Notes under the pieces: model-generated
Databases searched by the model: none
The model's input: the letters and a program-made list of their open reading frames with translations, nothing else
What the model was told of the DNA's origin: nothing
NCBI GenBank assembly: GCA_009839725.1
Contig: VXPF01000118.1
Location: forward strand, 1 to 52,553
DNA from: Dehalococcoidia bacterium
GTDB taxonomy: Bacteria; Chloroflexota; Dehalococcoidia; Tepidiformales; Tepidiformaceae
Length of the DNA stretch: 52,553 nt
Direction of reading: 5' to 3'
Translations under genes and position numbers: made by a program
In this document: positions 40,941 through 49,973 of the stretch, in pieces
How positions within the stretch are numbered: the stretch's first letter is position 1
Layout of the letters: each line of letters starts with the position of its first letter

Positions 40941-42046
40941 GCGAGATCGTCCATTCCGAACCGTTCGTCATGAACATCGGGCCGCAGCACCCGTCGACGC
41001 ACGGCGTGTTCCGGGTGAAGGCGACCGTCGACGGGGAGCGGGTGGTCGATGCGGAGATGGTGATCGGCTACCTGCATCGCTCGATGGAGAAGCTGGCGGA
41101 GGAGCGCACCTACACGCAGAACATCCCCTTCACGGACCGCACGGACTACCTGAGCAGCATGTCGAACAACCTCGGCTACTGCCTGGCGGTGGAGAAGCTG
41201 GCGGGCATCGAGGTGCCGCCCCGGGGGCAGGCGATCCGCGTGATTATGGCGGAGCTGCAGCGCCTCGCGAGCCACTGCATGGGGGCGGGCGCCTTCGCCA
41301 ACGACACGGGCGCGTGGCAGACGCCGATCATGTGGTTCATGCGCGAACGCGAGAAGATCCTCGACATCTTCGAGATGACGAGCGGCGCGCGGCTCACGTG
41401 CAACTACATGCGCATCGGCGGCGTCGCCTTCGATCTGCCGGACGAGTTCGAGGAGATGGTGCGGGAGCTGATCGGGCCGTTGCGCGAGACGATCGCCGAC
41501 GGCGAAGGGCTGCTCTCCGGAAACGAGATCTTCCTGACGCGGGCGCGGGACGTTGCAGTGATCCCGCCGGAGATGGCGATCAACGCCTCGCTCAGCGGGC
41601 CGATGCTGCGGGGCAGCGGCGTTGCCTGGGATATCCGCAAGGCGGACCCGTACTGCGGCTACGAGCAGTACGACTTCGATATCCCGATCGGCTACCAGGG
41701 CGACGCCTACGACCGCTTCATCGTGCGGCTGGAGGAGATGCGCCAGAGCCTCAGCATCGTCGAGCAGGCGCTTGACGGGCTGCCGGGCGGCCCCCACAGC
41801 ACGGAAGTGCCGCTGGCGCTGCGTCCGCCGGCGGGCGAGGCCTACGCGCGCATCGAGAGCCCGCGAGGCGAGCTGGGCTACTACCTCGTGAGCGACGAAG
41901 GCCCCTCGCCCTATCGCTTCCACATCCGACCGCCCTCGCTCATCAACCTCAGCGTGCTGAAGGAGATGACGGTGGGCGGCTCCATCGCGGACGCCATCGT
42001 GGCGCTCGGCTCGATCGACATCGTCGTCGGTGAGATTGACCGCTGA
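40937..42046 (+). CDS. nuoD: NADH-quinone oxidoreductase subunit D
   Basis: 369 aa, slightly short of the usual 380-420. Landmarks: FVMNIGPQHPSTHGVFRVKA with the His and Tyr-site region, YLHRSMEKLAEERTYTQNIP, DYLSSMSNNLGYCLAVEKL and the C-terminal SINLSVLKEM-like segment LINLSVLKEMTVGG with GEIDR end. It forms the quinone site with NuoB and NuoH. The stop overlaps the nuoH start (TGATG). Confidence 0.96.
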   Translation: MSEIVHSEPFVMNIGPQHPSTHGVFRVKATVDGERVVDAEMVIGYLHRSMEKLAEERTYTQNIPFTDRTDYLSSMSNNLGYCLAVEKLAGIEVPPRGQAIRVIMAELQRLASHCMGAGAFANDTGAWQTPIMWFMREREKILDIFEMTSGARLTCNYMRIGGVAFDLPDEFEEMVRELIGPLRETIADGEGLLSGNEIFLTRARDVAVIPPEMAINASLSGPMLRGSGVAWDIRKADPYCGYEQYDFDIPIGYQGDAYDRFIVRLEEMRQSLSIVEQALDGLPGGPHSTEVPLALRPPAGEAYARIESPRGELGYYLVSDEGPSPYRFHIRPPSLINLSVLKEMTVGGSIADAIVALGSIDIVVGEIDR

Positions 42047-43311
42047 TGCAGGTGCTCGCGACGGACCACTGGTACGACTTCCGCGACCTCTCGAACCTGT
42101 CGCGCGTCATCCTCGAGGGGATCGACAAGGTGGCGCCGTACGAGCTGGCGTACATCGTGGCGCCGATCATCGGGTTCGTGGCGGCCTTCGTGATCTTCGT
42201 GCTGCCCTCGCAGCTGTTCGTGGGGGTGTACGGGGAGCGGCGGCTGATCGGGCGCATCCAGTCGCGCAAGGGGCCGAACCGGGTGGGGCCGTTCGGCCTG
42301 CTGCAGCCGGTGGCTGACGCCCTCAAGCTGCTCCAGAAGGAAGCGCTCACGCCCACGGTCGCCGACAAGACGTTGATGTGGGCGGCGCCGGTGTTCTTCG
42401 TAGCGCCGGCGGTTCTGCTCTTCGCGGTGATCCCGTTCGGGCCGAACATGGTGTTCGCGGACGTGCCCGCGGGCCTGATCTACTTCATCGCCGTGTCAGG
42501 GTTGCCGGTGCTGGCGGCGTTCATCGCGGGCTGGAGCTCGAACAACAAGTACAGCCTGTTCGGGGCGATGCGGATCGTGGCGATGTCGGTCAGCTACGAG
42601 GTGCCGCTCGTGCTGATGCTGCTCTGCGTGGTGGTGTTCACGAACGACATGAGCCTGCCGGGCATCGTTGATTTCCAGATCGAGTCGAACTTGTGGCTCA
42701 TCTTCATGCAGCCACTGGCGTTCGTCGTCTACTTCATCGCCGTCAGCGCCGAGCTGAACCGCACACCCACGGATATCGCGGAGGCGGAGTCGGAGATCGT
42801 GGCGGGGTACCTGACCGAGTACAGCGGCATGAAGTGGGGCCTCTTCTACGGAATGGACATCGGCTACGCGCTGGCGGCGGCGGCTTTCGCCTCGACGATC
42901 TTCCTGGGCGGCTGGTCGATGTGGGGACTGGAGCAGTGGGTGCCGCCGTGGCTCATCTTCATCGCCAAGACCCACCTCTTCTACATGGTCTTCATCTGGA
43001 CGCGGGGGACGCTTCCGCGGCTGCGGATCGACCAGCTCATGGGCTTCGCCTGGAAGTTCCTGCTGCCGCTGGCAGTCTTCAACCTCTTCCTGGTCGCGCT
43101 CGAGCGGCTGTGGTGGGTGGAGGCCGACCTGAGCGGCAACATCGTCTTCGCCTTCATGGGCATCAATATCGTGGCCTCGGCGGCGGCGGTGTACCTGTGG
43201 GCGCGATTCCTCGGCTACAGGCCCGAGAACATTCCCACGCGGCCGCGCCTGGTGCGCGACGCGGGCGGCTATGTGCCAGTCGAGGATCCCGCTGCGGGAG
43301 GGGGCAAGTAG
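42046..43311 (+). CDS. nuoH: NADH-quinone oxidoreductase subunit H
   Basis: 421 aa, eight to nine membrane helices. The quinone-pocket loop GERRLIGRIQSRKGPNRVGP and the acidic loop AEAESEIVAGYLTEYSGMKW are typical. The C-terminal tail (YRPENIPTRPRLVRDAGGYV...) is longer than in E. coli NuoH. It links the hydrophilic and membrane arms. Immediately followed by nuoJ. Confidence 0.96.
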   Translation: MQVLATDHWYDFRDLSNLSRVILEGIDKVAPYELAYIVAPIIGFVAAFVIFVLPSQLFVGVYGERRLIGRIQSRKGPNRVGPFGLLQPVADALKLLQKEALTPTVADKTLMWAAPVFFVAPAVLLFAVIPFGPNMVFADVPAGLIYFIAVSGLPVLAAFIAGWSSNNKYSLFGAMRIVAMSVSYEVPLVLMLLCVVVFTNDMSLPGIVDFQIESNLWLIFMQPLAFVVYFIAVSAELNRTPTDIAEAESEIVAGYLTEYSGMKWGLFYGMDIGYALAAAAFASTIFLGGWSMWGLEQWVPPWLIFIAKTHLFYMVFIWTRGTLPRLRIDQLMGFAWKFLLPLAVFNLFLVALERLWWVEADLSGNIVFAFMGINIVASAAAVYLWARFLGYRPENIPTRPRLVRDAGGYVPVEDPAAGGGK

Positions 43312-43836
43312 ATGGAAGGCGCCGGCGTGAACATCGCGTTCTACGTGCTCTCCATCCTCACGCTCGTATCGGCCGGGGGCGTGATGGTGTCGCGCAACCT
43401 GCTGCACGCGGTGCTGTTCCTGATCGTGACCTTCATCGGGGTGGCGGGATTCTTCGTCCTGCTCTCGGCGGAGTTCATCGCGATGGCGCAGATCGTCATC
43501 TACGTGGGCGCCATCTCGGTGCTGATCCTGTTCGCGATTGTGCTGACGCCTCGCTCCGTGCGGGACAACTCGGAGACGGCGATGGTCGGCCCGGCGATCC
43601 TGCTGGGCGTCGCCCTCGTGACCGTGTTCCTGTTCGTCATCCACGACACGACCTGGTCGACCGGCGGGACCGACGCGGGCCTCTCCGCGGCGAACCTCGG
43701 CAGGGCGCTGCTCTCGACCTGGGTGCTGCCCTTCGAGATCGCGTCGGTGCTCCTGACGGCTGCCCTGGTGGGCGCGATCATGCTGGTCCGCTCCGAGGCC
43801 GAGGAAAGCGAGGACGTCACCGATGCTGACGCTTGA
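43312..43836 (+). CDS. nuoJ: NADH-quinone oxidoreductase subunit J
   Basis: 174 aa, start directly after the nuoH stop; five helices. Landmark GVMVSRNLLHAVLFLIVTFI with the FVLLSAEFIAMAQIVIYVGA helix carrying the conserved pi-bulge Tyr region. The end is acidic (EAEESEDVTDADA). It overlaps nuoK by 14 nt. Confidence 0.93.
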   Translation: MEGAGVNIAFYVLSILTLVSAGGVMVSRNLLHAVLFLIVTFIGVAGFFVLLSAEFIAMAQIVIYVGAISVLILFAIVLTPRSVRDNSETAMVGPAILLGVALVTVFLFVIHDTTWSTGGTDAGLSAANLGRALLSTWVLPFEIASVLLTAALVGAIMLVRSEAEESEDVTDADA

Positions 43837-44146
43837 GCATTTCCTCACGGTCGGGGCGCTGCTGTTCTGCCTCGGCCTCGTGATCGCGCTGAGCAAGCGG
43901 AACGCCATCGGCGTGCTGATGGGCATCGAGCTGATGCTGAACTCCGTCAACATCACGCTGGTCGCGTTCTCGCGCTTCAGCGACGGTTTCGCGGGAGCCG
44001 CGCAACCGATCGCGGGCCACGCCTTCGTGGCCTTCATCATCACCGTCGCCGCTGCGGAAGCGGCCGTCGCGCTCGCACTCGCGGTGGCCGTCTACCGGAG
44101 CCGCCAGACCGTCGAGGTCGACCAGCTCGACCTCCTGAAGTTGTAG
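43823..44146 (+). CDS. nuoK: NADH-quinone oxidoreductase subunit K
   Basis: 107 aa, three helices. NuoK signature GVLMGIELMLNSVNITLVAF with the two membrane glutamates expected for proton transfer (E in GIELML and E in AAAEAAV). Four bases after its stop, a small non-Nuo gene interrupts the usual K-L junction. Confidence 0.95.
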   Translation: MLTLEHFLTVGALLFCLGLVIALSKRNAIGVLMGIELMLNSVNITLVAFSRFSDGFAGAAQPIAGHAFVAFIITVAAAEAAVALALAVAVYRSRQTVEVDQLDLLKL

Positions 44147-44150
44147 CGCC

Positions 44151-44348
44151 ATGTGGGTTGAATTCATGAGCGTGGCAAACGGGTACGTCGCCGAGACGTG
44201 GCAAGAGCTGTTCGCGGCCGAGGGGCTACGGATCGTGATCATGCCGCCCGTGGGCCGCGGCGAGGACGCCTCCATGCGCGACGAACGCACCATCTACGTC
44301 CCCACGGGCAAGGCGCACGTGGCGCGCGAGATCCTGAGGAAGATCTGA
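44151..44348 (+). CDS. small soluble DUF2007-like protein between nuoK and nuoL
   Basis: 65 aa, starting 4 nt after nuoK and ending 4 nt before nuoL; ATG 44166 is an in-frame alternative. It has no membrane helix. The pattern VANGYVAETWQELFAAEGLR-IVI, a glycine-rich turn, TIYVPTGKAHVAREILRKI resembles the small DUF2007/signal-transducing fold, where an alpha-beta unit with a C-terminal helix is expected. It is not a complex I subunit known to me. Its place in the operon suggests a link to complex I assembly or regulation, which is inference. Confidence 0.65.
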   Translation: MWVEFMSVANGYVAETWQELFAAEGLRIVIMPPVGRGEDASMRDERTIYVPTGKAHVAREILRKI

Positions 44349-44352
44349 GCCG

Positions 44353-46308
44353 ATGATCCAACTCTTCGCAGCCGCGACGGCAGAGGTTCCCGGGATCAGC
44401 GAGGCCGTGCTGTGGGCGATCATCCTCTGCCCGCTGGTGGCGTTCGCGGTCATCACCCTCTACCTGCGCAAGCTGCCGAAGATCGCGGGCTACCTGAGCA
44501 TCCTCGCGATCGGTATCTCCTTCGTGCTGTCGCTGGTCGCGCTGGTCGACGTGCTGGGGGCGGGCGGGCACTACGCGATTTACTCGCACGAGTGGTTCCG
44601 GGCGGGCGACCTGGAGCTGGCGCTGGGAGTGCGCATCGACGGCCTGACGGCGGTGATGCTGGTGGTGGTCTCGAGCGTGTCGCTGCTCGTGCAGGTGTAC
44701 TCGCAGGGGTACATGGAGGGGGATCCCGGGTACGGGCGCTACTACGCCTACATGAGCCTCTTCATCACGGCGATGCTGGGGCTGGTCCTGGCCGACAACC
44801 TCTTCATGCTCTTCATTTTCTGGGAGCTGGTGGGCCTCTCGAGCTATCTCCTCATCGGCTTCTGGTTCCACAAGCCGAGCGCGGCAGCGGCGGCCAAGAA
44901 GGCGTTCATCGTGACGCGCCTCGGCGACCTCGGGCTGCTTGCCGCCATCCTGCTCATCTGGACGCGGGAAGGGACGTTCGCCATCGATGAGATTCACGGC
45001 GCTGTGGCGGCAGGCACCCTCGCGGGGACGACGCTGACGCTGTTCGGCCTGGGGCTGTTCGCGGGCGCGGTCGGCAAGAGTGCGCAGTTCCCGCTGCACG
45101 TCTGGCTTCCCGACGCGATGGAGGGCCCGACGCCGGTCTCAGCCCTCATCCACGCCGCCACGATGGTGGCGGCGGGCGTCTACCTGATGGCGCGCTTCTT
45201 CCCGGTGATCGAGGCGTCGGACGATGCGCTCATCGTGGTCGGCTGGATCGGGGCGGCGACGGTGGCGGTGGGCGCCTCGCTGGCGATCGTGCAGACGGAT
45301 CTGAAGCGGGTGCTCGCCTACTCCACGATCAGCCAGCTCGGCTACATGATGCTGGCGCTGGGCGTGTTCGGGTACGCAGTGGCGATCTTCCACCTGTTCA
45401 CGCACGCCTTCTTCAAGGCGCTGCTCTTCCTCGGCAGCGGCTCGGTGAACCACGCGACCAACACGTTCGACATGCGCCTCATGGGCGGCCTGCGCACGGT
45501 GATGCCGATCACGTTCTGGACGTTCCTGATCGGCACGCTCAGCCTCTCGGGCATCTTCCCGCTGGCGGGATTCTGGTCGAAGGACGAGATCCTGCTGGAG
45601 GCGTGGGTCAACGACAAGGGCCTCTACACGGTGGCCGCGATCGGTTCGTTCGTGACGGCGCTCTACATGTTCCGCGCGGTCTTCATGACCTTCTTCGGGG
45701 AGTACAAGGGCGGCGAGCCGGTCGACCACGAGGACGAGGACTCGCACTTCCACGGCGACCCGGCGCACCCGCACGAGTCGAGCTGGGTGATGACGGTACC
45801 GCTGCTTATCCTCACCGCCGGCGCCATCGCGGCCGGCTGGTGGGCGTGGGGCAAGGAGTTCCACCACTTCGTCGAGGCGGCCGTGCCGGCTGAAGCCATC
45901 CACAAGGCGCCTGCCTTCAGCTACGGGATCGCGATCACGTCGTCGATAATCGCCGTGGCGGGCATTGCGACGGCGTGGGCCATCTACCACAAGCGCCTCG
46001 TCTCCTCCGCCGAGATCCGCAGGACCGCCTTCCCCATCGCCGCTCTCCTCGAGAACAAGTTCTTCCTGGACGACCTGTATGAACGGGCCTTCGCCGTCAA
46101 CGCCTTCCAGCGCGGCTGGAACCGGCTGGTGGAGCTGTTCGACACGCTCGCCGTGGACGGGGCCGTGAACGGTACCGGCTGGGTGGGCGCGCAATCGAGC
46201 CGCGTGCTGCGCCACGCCCAGACCGGGCAGGTGCAGCTCTACGGGGTGGGTATCGCCGCCGGCGTCTTCATCGTCGCCATCATCGTGTTCATCGCGAATC
46301 CGCTGTAG
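44353..46308 (+). CDS. nuoL: NADH-quinone oxidoreductase subunit L
   Basis: 651 aa, full length antiporter-like subunit with 14 or more helices and the long lateral helix. Landmarks: LFIFWELVGLSSYLLIGFWF (the Glu of the proton channel), GKSAQFPLHVWLPDAMEGPT with the channel Lys region, PVSALIHAATMVAAGVYLMA and DLKRVLAYSTISQLGYMMLA. A His/Asp-rich loop (HEDEDSHFHGDPAHPHE) near residue 460 is extra. Coupled by a 4-nt gap to the small gene before it. Confidence 0.96.
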   Translation: MIQLFAAATAEVPGISEAVLWAIILCPLVAFAVITLYLRKLPKIAGYLSILAIGISFVLSLVALVDVLGAGGHYAIYSHEWFRAGDLELALGVRIDGLTAVMLVVVSSVSLLVQVYSQGYMEGDPGYGRYYAYMSLFITAMLGLVLADNLFMLFIFWELVGLSSYLLIGFWFHKPSAAAAAKKAFIVTRLGDLGLLAAILLIWTREGTFAIDEIHGAVAAGTLAGTTLTLFGLGLFAGAVGKSAQFPLHVWLPDAMEGPTPVSALIHAATMVAAGVYLMARFFPVIEASDDALIVVGWIGAATVAVGASLAIVQTDLKRVLAYSTISQLGYMMLALGVFGYAVAIFHLFTHAFFKALLFLGSGSVNHATNTFDMRLMGGLRTVMPITFWTFLIGTLSLSGIFPLAGFWSKDEILLEAWVNDKGLYTVAAIGSFVTALYMFRAVFMTFFGEYKGGEPVDHEDEDSHFHGDPAHPHESSWVMTVPLLILTAGAIAAGWWAWGKEFHHFVEAAVPAEAIHKAPAFSYGIAITSSIIAVAGIATAWAIYHKRLVSSAEIRRTAFPIAALLENKFFLDDLYERAFAVNAFQRGWNRLVELFDTLAVDGAVNGTGWVGAQSSRVLRHAQTGQVQLYGVGIAAGVFIVAIIVFIANPL

Positions 46309-46317
46309 GAGGGTGGA

Positions 46318-47781
46318 ATGCTGCTGAGCGTGCTCGTGTTCCTGCCCGCCTTCGCGGGGCTGTTGATCCTGTTGCTGCCCTCCGACCGGGCGCAGCAGTC
46401 GCGCTGGGTGGCGCTGCTGGGCTCGCTCGTGGCGCTGGCTATCTCGCTCGTCATGTTCTTCAACTTCGAGACGGGCGGGGGGTTCCAGTACGTCGCCCGC
46501 GAGCCCTGGATCGACGTCGGCTTCTTCGACATCCAGTACTTCCTCGCCGTCGACGGGCTGAGCATGCCGCTGGTGGTGCTGACGACGTTCCTGACGACGG
46601 CCTCGGTGCTCATCTCGTTCAACATCGAGCACCGCCCGCGGGCGTACTTCGCCAGCCTGATGGTGCTCTCGACGGCGGTGCTGGGCGTCTTCACGGCGAT
46701 GGACTTCCTGCTCTTCTTCCTGTTCTGGGAGCTGGAGCTATTCCCGATGTACCTGCTCATCTCGATCTGGGGTTCGGGACGGCGCGAGTACTCGGCGATG
46801 AAGTTCGTGCTGTACACGGTGGCGGGCTCGGCCTTCATGCTCGTGGCGATCCTCGCGCTGGCCTTCAGCGCTGGCACGTTCGACATGCAGGTGCTGGGCA
46901 GCGGAGAGCCGATCACCAGCGCCGTGCTGCCGCTGCGCTGGGTGTTCCTGTTCCTGTTCATCGGGTTCGCGGTGAAGCTGCCGATCGTGCCGCTGCACAC
47001 GTGGCTGCCCGACGCGCACAGCGACGCCCCGACGGCCGTCTCCGTGATGCTGGCGGGCGTCCTCCTGAAGATGGGCGGCTACGCCATCATCCGCACCTGC
47101 GTCACCATCCTGCCCGGCCAGGCGAACGACTACGGCATCTGGCTGGCGGCCATCGGCTCGATCAGCGTCCTTTATGGGGCGTTCGTGACGTTCCGGCAGA
47201 CGGACGTGAAGCGGCTGATCGCGTACTCATCGGTGAGCCACATGGGCCTCGTGTTGCTCGGCATCGGGGCGCTGGGGACGACGGCAATGGTGGGCGCGGC
47301 CTACCAGATGCTGGCCCACGGCCTCATCACGGGGATGCTCTTCGTGGTGGTGGGCCTGATGTACGAACGCACGCACACGCGCGAGATCGGGAAGCTGGGT
47401 GGACTCGCCCGGCAGATGCCGCTGATCGCGACGGGCCTCGTCTTCGCGGGATTCGCGAGTGTGGGTCTGCCCGCGCTGGCGGGGTTCATCGCGGAGGTCA
47501 CGGTCTTCATCGGCGCCTTCCAGAAGCACGAATGGGCCGTGCTGATGGCCATCTTCGGCGTGGTGCTCTCTGCCGGGTACATCCTCTGGACGCTCCAGCG
47601 GGTGGTGTTCGGTCCGGTGCGCCACGAGTGGGATGAGGCGGACGACCAGCGCCACTGGTGGGAGCACGCGAGCGTCGTCGGGCTGGCGGCGCTGGTGATC
47701 CTGCTCGGCGTCTACCCGAGCCTGATCATGGACATGCTCGATCCCGCCATCGGGGTCGTGAGCGCGAGGGTGGCAGGGTGA
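46318..47781 (+). CDS. nuoM: NADH-quinone oxidoreductase subunit M
   Basis: 487 aa, antiporter-like subunit. FLFFLFWELELFPMYLLISI has the conserved channel Glu, and VKLPIVPLHTWLPDAHSDAP with TAVSVMLAGVLLKMGGYAII and DVKRLIAYSSVSHMGLVLLG the Lys channels. GGAGGG lies before the ATG 46318. The TGA overlaps the GTG of nuoN (47778-47781). Confidence 0.96.
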   Translation: MLLSVLVFLPAFAGLLILLLPSDRAQQSRWVALLGSLVALAISLVMFFNFETGGGFQYVAREPWIDVGFFDIQYFLAVDGLSMPLVVLTTFLTTASVLISFNIEHRPRAYFASLMVLSTAVLGVFTAMDFLLFFLFWELELFPMYLLISIWGSGRREYSAMKFVLYTVAGSAFMLVAILALAFSAGTFDMQVLGSGEPITSAVLPLRWVFLFLFIGFAVKLPIVPLHTWLPDAHSDAPTAVSVMLAGVLLKMGGYAIIRTCVTILPGQANDYGIWLAAIGSISVLYGAFVTFRQTDVKRLIAYSSVSHMGLVLLGIGALGTTAMVGAAYQMLAHGLITGMLFVVVGLMYERTHTREIGKLGGLARQMPLIATGLVFAGFASVGLPALAGFIAEVTVFIGAFQKHEWAVLMAIFGVVLSAGYILWTLQRVVFGPVRHEWDEADDQRHWWEHASVVGLAALVILLGVYPSLIMDMLDPAIGVVSARVAG

Positions 47782-49238
47782 GCGAACTCGACATCGTCGG
47801 ACCCCAGCTCGCGATCCTGCTCGCAGCCGGCGCCGTGCTCGTCTGGGATGCGCTCCTGCCGAGCCGCCGCCAGTACCTGCCCTACATCGCCCTCGCGGGC
47901 ATCCTGGGCGCGGCCATCTGGACCTCGACGTGGGTCATCCGGGGGGACTTCCAGACCGCCTTCGACGGCACCTTCGCGATCGACCAGTACGCGGTGTTCT
48001 TCCAGTACGTGTTCGCGGGCATCACGGCCATCGTGGTCATCGCCTCGATCGACTGGGTGGACCGGGTGGGGCGGCGGCAGTCGGAGTACTTCGCGTTGGT
48101 GCTGACGGCGTCGGCGGGGCTGATGTTCCTCGCGGGCGCGCGCGACCTCATCACGATCTTCCTGGCGCTCGAGCTGAGCTCGATCCCGCAATACATCCTC
48201 GCCGGGTGGGGCAAGGACCAGCGATCGAGCGAGGCGGGCATGAAGTACCTGCTGCTGGGCGCCATCGCCTCGGCCCTCCTGCTGTACGGCATGGCGCTGC
48301 TGTACGGCTTCGCCGGCTCGACGCTGCTGACGGACATCTCGGCGGCCATCTCCAACAGCGGAGCGGACAACCGCTCGCTGCTGGTGGTGGCGAGCATCCT
48401 GCTGATCGCCGGGTTCGGCTTCAAGATGGCGGTCGTCCCCTTCCAGATGTGGGTGCCGGACGTGTACCAGGGAGCTCCCACGCCGGTGGCCGCGTTCCTC
48501 TCCGTGGGGTCGAAGGCTGCGGCCTTCGCCGTCGTCATGCGGCTCTTCTTCGAGGGGCTGGGCGAGCAGTTCCTGAGCAATGACTGGGCGATGATCTTCG
48601 CGGTCATCGCGGCGGTCTCGATGACGCTGGGGAACGTGCTCGCGATCGTGCAGCGCGACATCAAGCGGATGCTGGGGTACTCCTCGATCGCGCAGGCGGG
48701 CAACTTCATGATCGGGCTGGCCGCGATCTCAATCCTGGGGGAGCACTTCGTGCAGGGCGCGAGCGGCGTGCTGCTCTTCGTGGCGGCCTACGCCTTCACG
48801 AACCTGGGCGCGTTCATCGCCGTGATCGGCATCTCGCAGCGAATCGGGAGCGACGACATCGCGGACTACGCGGGCATGTGGCGGCGGGCGCCGCTGCTGG
48901 CGCTGGCGCTGGCCATCTGCCTCATCTCGCTCGCAGGCATCCCGCCGACGGCGGGTTTCTGGGCGAAGCTGTACGTGTTCAACGCGGGCATCCAGGCCGA
49001 CCTCGCCTGGCTTGTCATCATCGGCGTGCTGAACTCGGTGATATCGGCCTACTACTATCTCGCGGTCGTGCGGCAGATGTTCCTTGGCGAGGCAGAAGAG
49101 GAGCAGCGCCTGGCGATCTCACCAACGGTGGGGCTGGCGCTGGGCGTGGCCACGGTGGGCGTGATCGTGTTCGGCATCATCCCGACGCCGCTGGTCGACG
49201 CCGCCCGCGAAGCCGCCGCCATCTTCGCCGTCAGCTAG
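47778..49238 (+). CDS. nuoN: NADH-quinone oxidoreductase subunit N
   Basis: 486 aa from GTG 47778. Landmarks: LITIFLALELSSIPQYILAG (Glu), KMAVVPFQMWVPDVYQGAPT and DIKRMLGYSSIAQAGNFMIG. It completes the A-C-D-H-J-K-L-M-N set, all in one direction with overlaps. nuoB, E, F, G and I are absent from this locus. Followed after 6 nt by ybeY. Confidence 0.95.
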   Translation: MSELDIVGPQLAILLAAGAVLVWDALLPSRRQYLPYIALAGILGAAIWTSTWVIRGDFQTAFDGTFAIDQYAVFFQYVFAGITAIVVIASIDWVDRVGRRQSEYFALVLTASAGLMFLAGARDLITIFLALELSSIPQYILAGWGKDQRSSEAGMKYLLLGAIASALLLYGMALLYGFAGSTLLTDISAAISNSGADNRSLLVVASILLIAGFGFKMAVVPFQMWVPDVYQGAPTPVAAFLSVGSKAAAFAVVMRLFFEGLGEQFLSNDWAMIFAVIAAVSMTLGNVLAIVQRDIKRMLGYSSIAQAGNFMIGLAAISILGEHFVQGASGVLLFVAAYAFTNLGAFIAVIGISQRIGSDDIADYAGMWRRAPLLALALAICLISLAGIPPTAGFWAKLYVFNAGIQADLAWLVIIGVLNSVISAYYYLAVVRQMFLGEAEEEQRLAISPTVGLALGVATVGVIVFGIIPTPLVDAAREAAAIFAVS

Positions 49239-49244
49239 CGCGGC

Positions 49245-49712
49245 ATGGCCCACCCCATCGACTTCGTGGTCGAGATCGAGCCGGAGGGCGTTGATCTCGC
49301 GGCCCTCGAGGTGCTCGCCGGGCGCGTGCTGGAGGGGGAGGGCGTGGCGGACGGGGTGGCGCTCACGGTGCTGACCACGGACGACGAGACGCTCCAGGAC
49401 CTGAACAGCCGCTTCCTCGGGATCGATGCTCCTACGGACGTGCTGGCGTTTCCAGAGGCGGCGGAAGCGCCGCTCGGGGAGGGCGAAACTCCCAGCCTCG
49501 GGGAGATCGCGATCAGCGTGCCGACGGCGGTGCGTCAAGCCTTGGAGTTGAATCACCCGCTCGCGGACGAGCTGGCGCACCTGCTGACACACGGCATCCT
49601 GCACCTTTGCGGGTACGACCACGAGGCGGGGGGCGAGGAGGCGGCGCGGATGCGCGCTCGGGAGGAGCGGTACCTGGGCGACATAAAGGGACACGAGAGA
49701 GGCGCGGGCTAG
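49245..49712 (+). CDS. ybeY: endoribonuclease YbeY
   Basis: 155 aa. Zinc motif HGILHLCGYDH, with three His ligands, near the C-terminus, after DDETLQDLNSRFLGIDAPTD and VLAFPEAAE. YbeY matures the 3' end of 16S rRNA and takes part in ribosome quality control. It follows nuoN closely, though it is not a nuo gene. The ending is convergent with a small membrane protein gene. Confidence 0.94.
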   Translation: MAHPIDFVVEIEPEGVDLAALEVLAGRVLEGEGVADGVALTVLTTDDETLQDLNSRFLGIDAPTDVLAFPEAAEAPLGEGETPSLGEIAISVPTAVRQALELNHPLADELAHLLTHGILHLCGYDHEAGGEEAARMRAREERYLGDIKGHERGAG

Positions 49713-49721
49713 GGCGCGGGC

Positions 49722-49967
49722 TTACGCCGATACGATGACACCGGTGGCGATGCCGATGGCAGCAAGAAGGAGGCTGGTGCCGGCCACCAACATCATGCCG
49801 ATGCGGACAATCACGCGCTGCTCAAGGTGCTGGAGGTCGTCTTTGGTGGTGAGACGCTCGCCAACGGCATTTGCGACAGTGGAAACGATGGCGCCCGCCT
49901 GTCGCTCGTCGAAGTCGCCTTCATCGCGCAGCCGCATAGCTGCCTTGAGGGTGTCGAACAGCGCCAT
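49722..49967 (-). CDS. small coiled-coil plus membrane-helix protein (related to 28955-29170)
   Basis: 81 aa. MALFDTLKAAMRLRDEGDFD, then AGAIVSTVANAVGERLTTKD, a heptad-like helix (DLQHLEQRVIVRI) and a C-terminal hydrophobic helix (GMMLVAGTSLLLAAIGIATG). It shares the RLR-x-x-G, acidic, T-x-x-D-L order with the 71-aa protein at 28955, so the two are likely paralogs of a DUF1640-like type. A TAAGAT box sits exactly 6 nt before the ATG. Confidence 0.7.
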   Translation of the reverse strand: MALFDTLKAAMRLRDEGDFDERQAGAIVSTVANAVGERLTTKDDLQHLEQRVIVRIGMMLVAGTSLLLAAIGIATGVIVSA

Positions 49968-49973
49968 GAAGCA

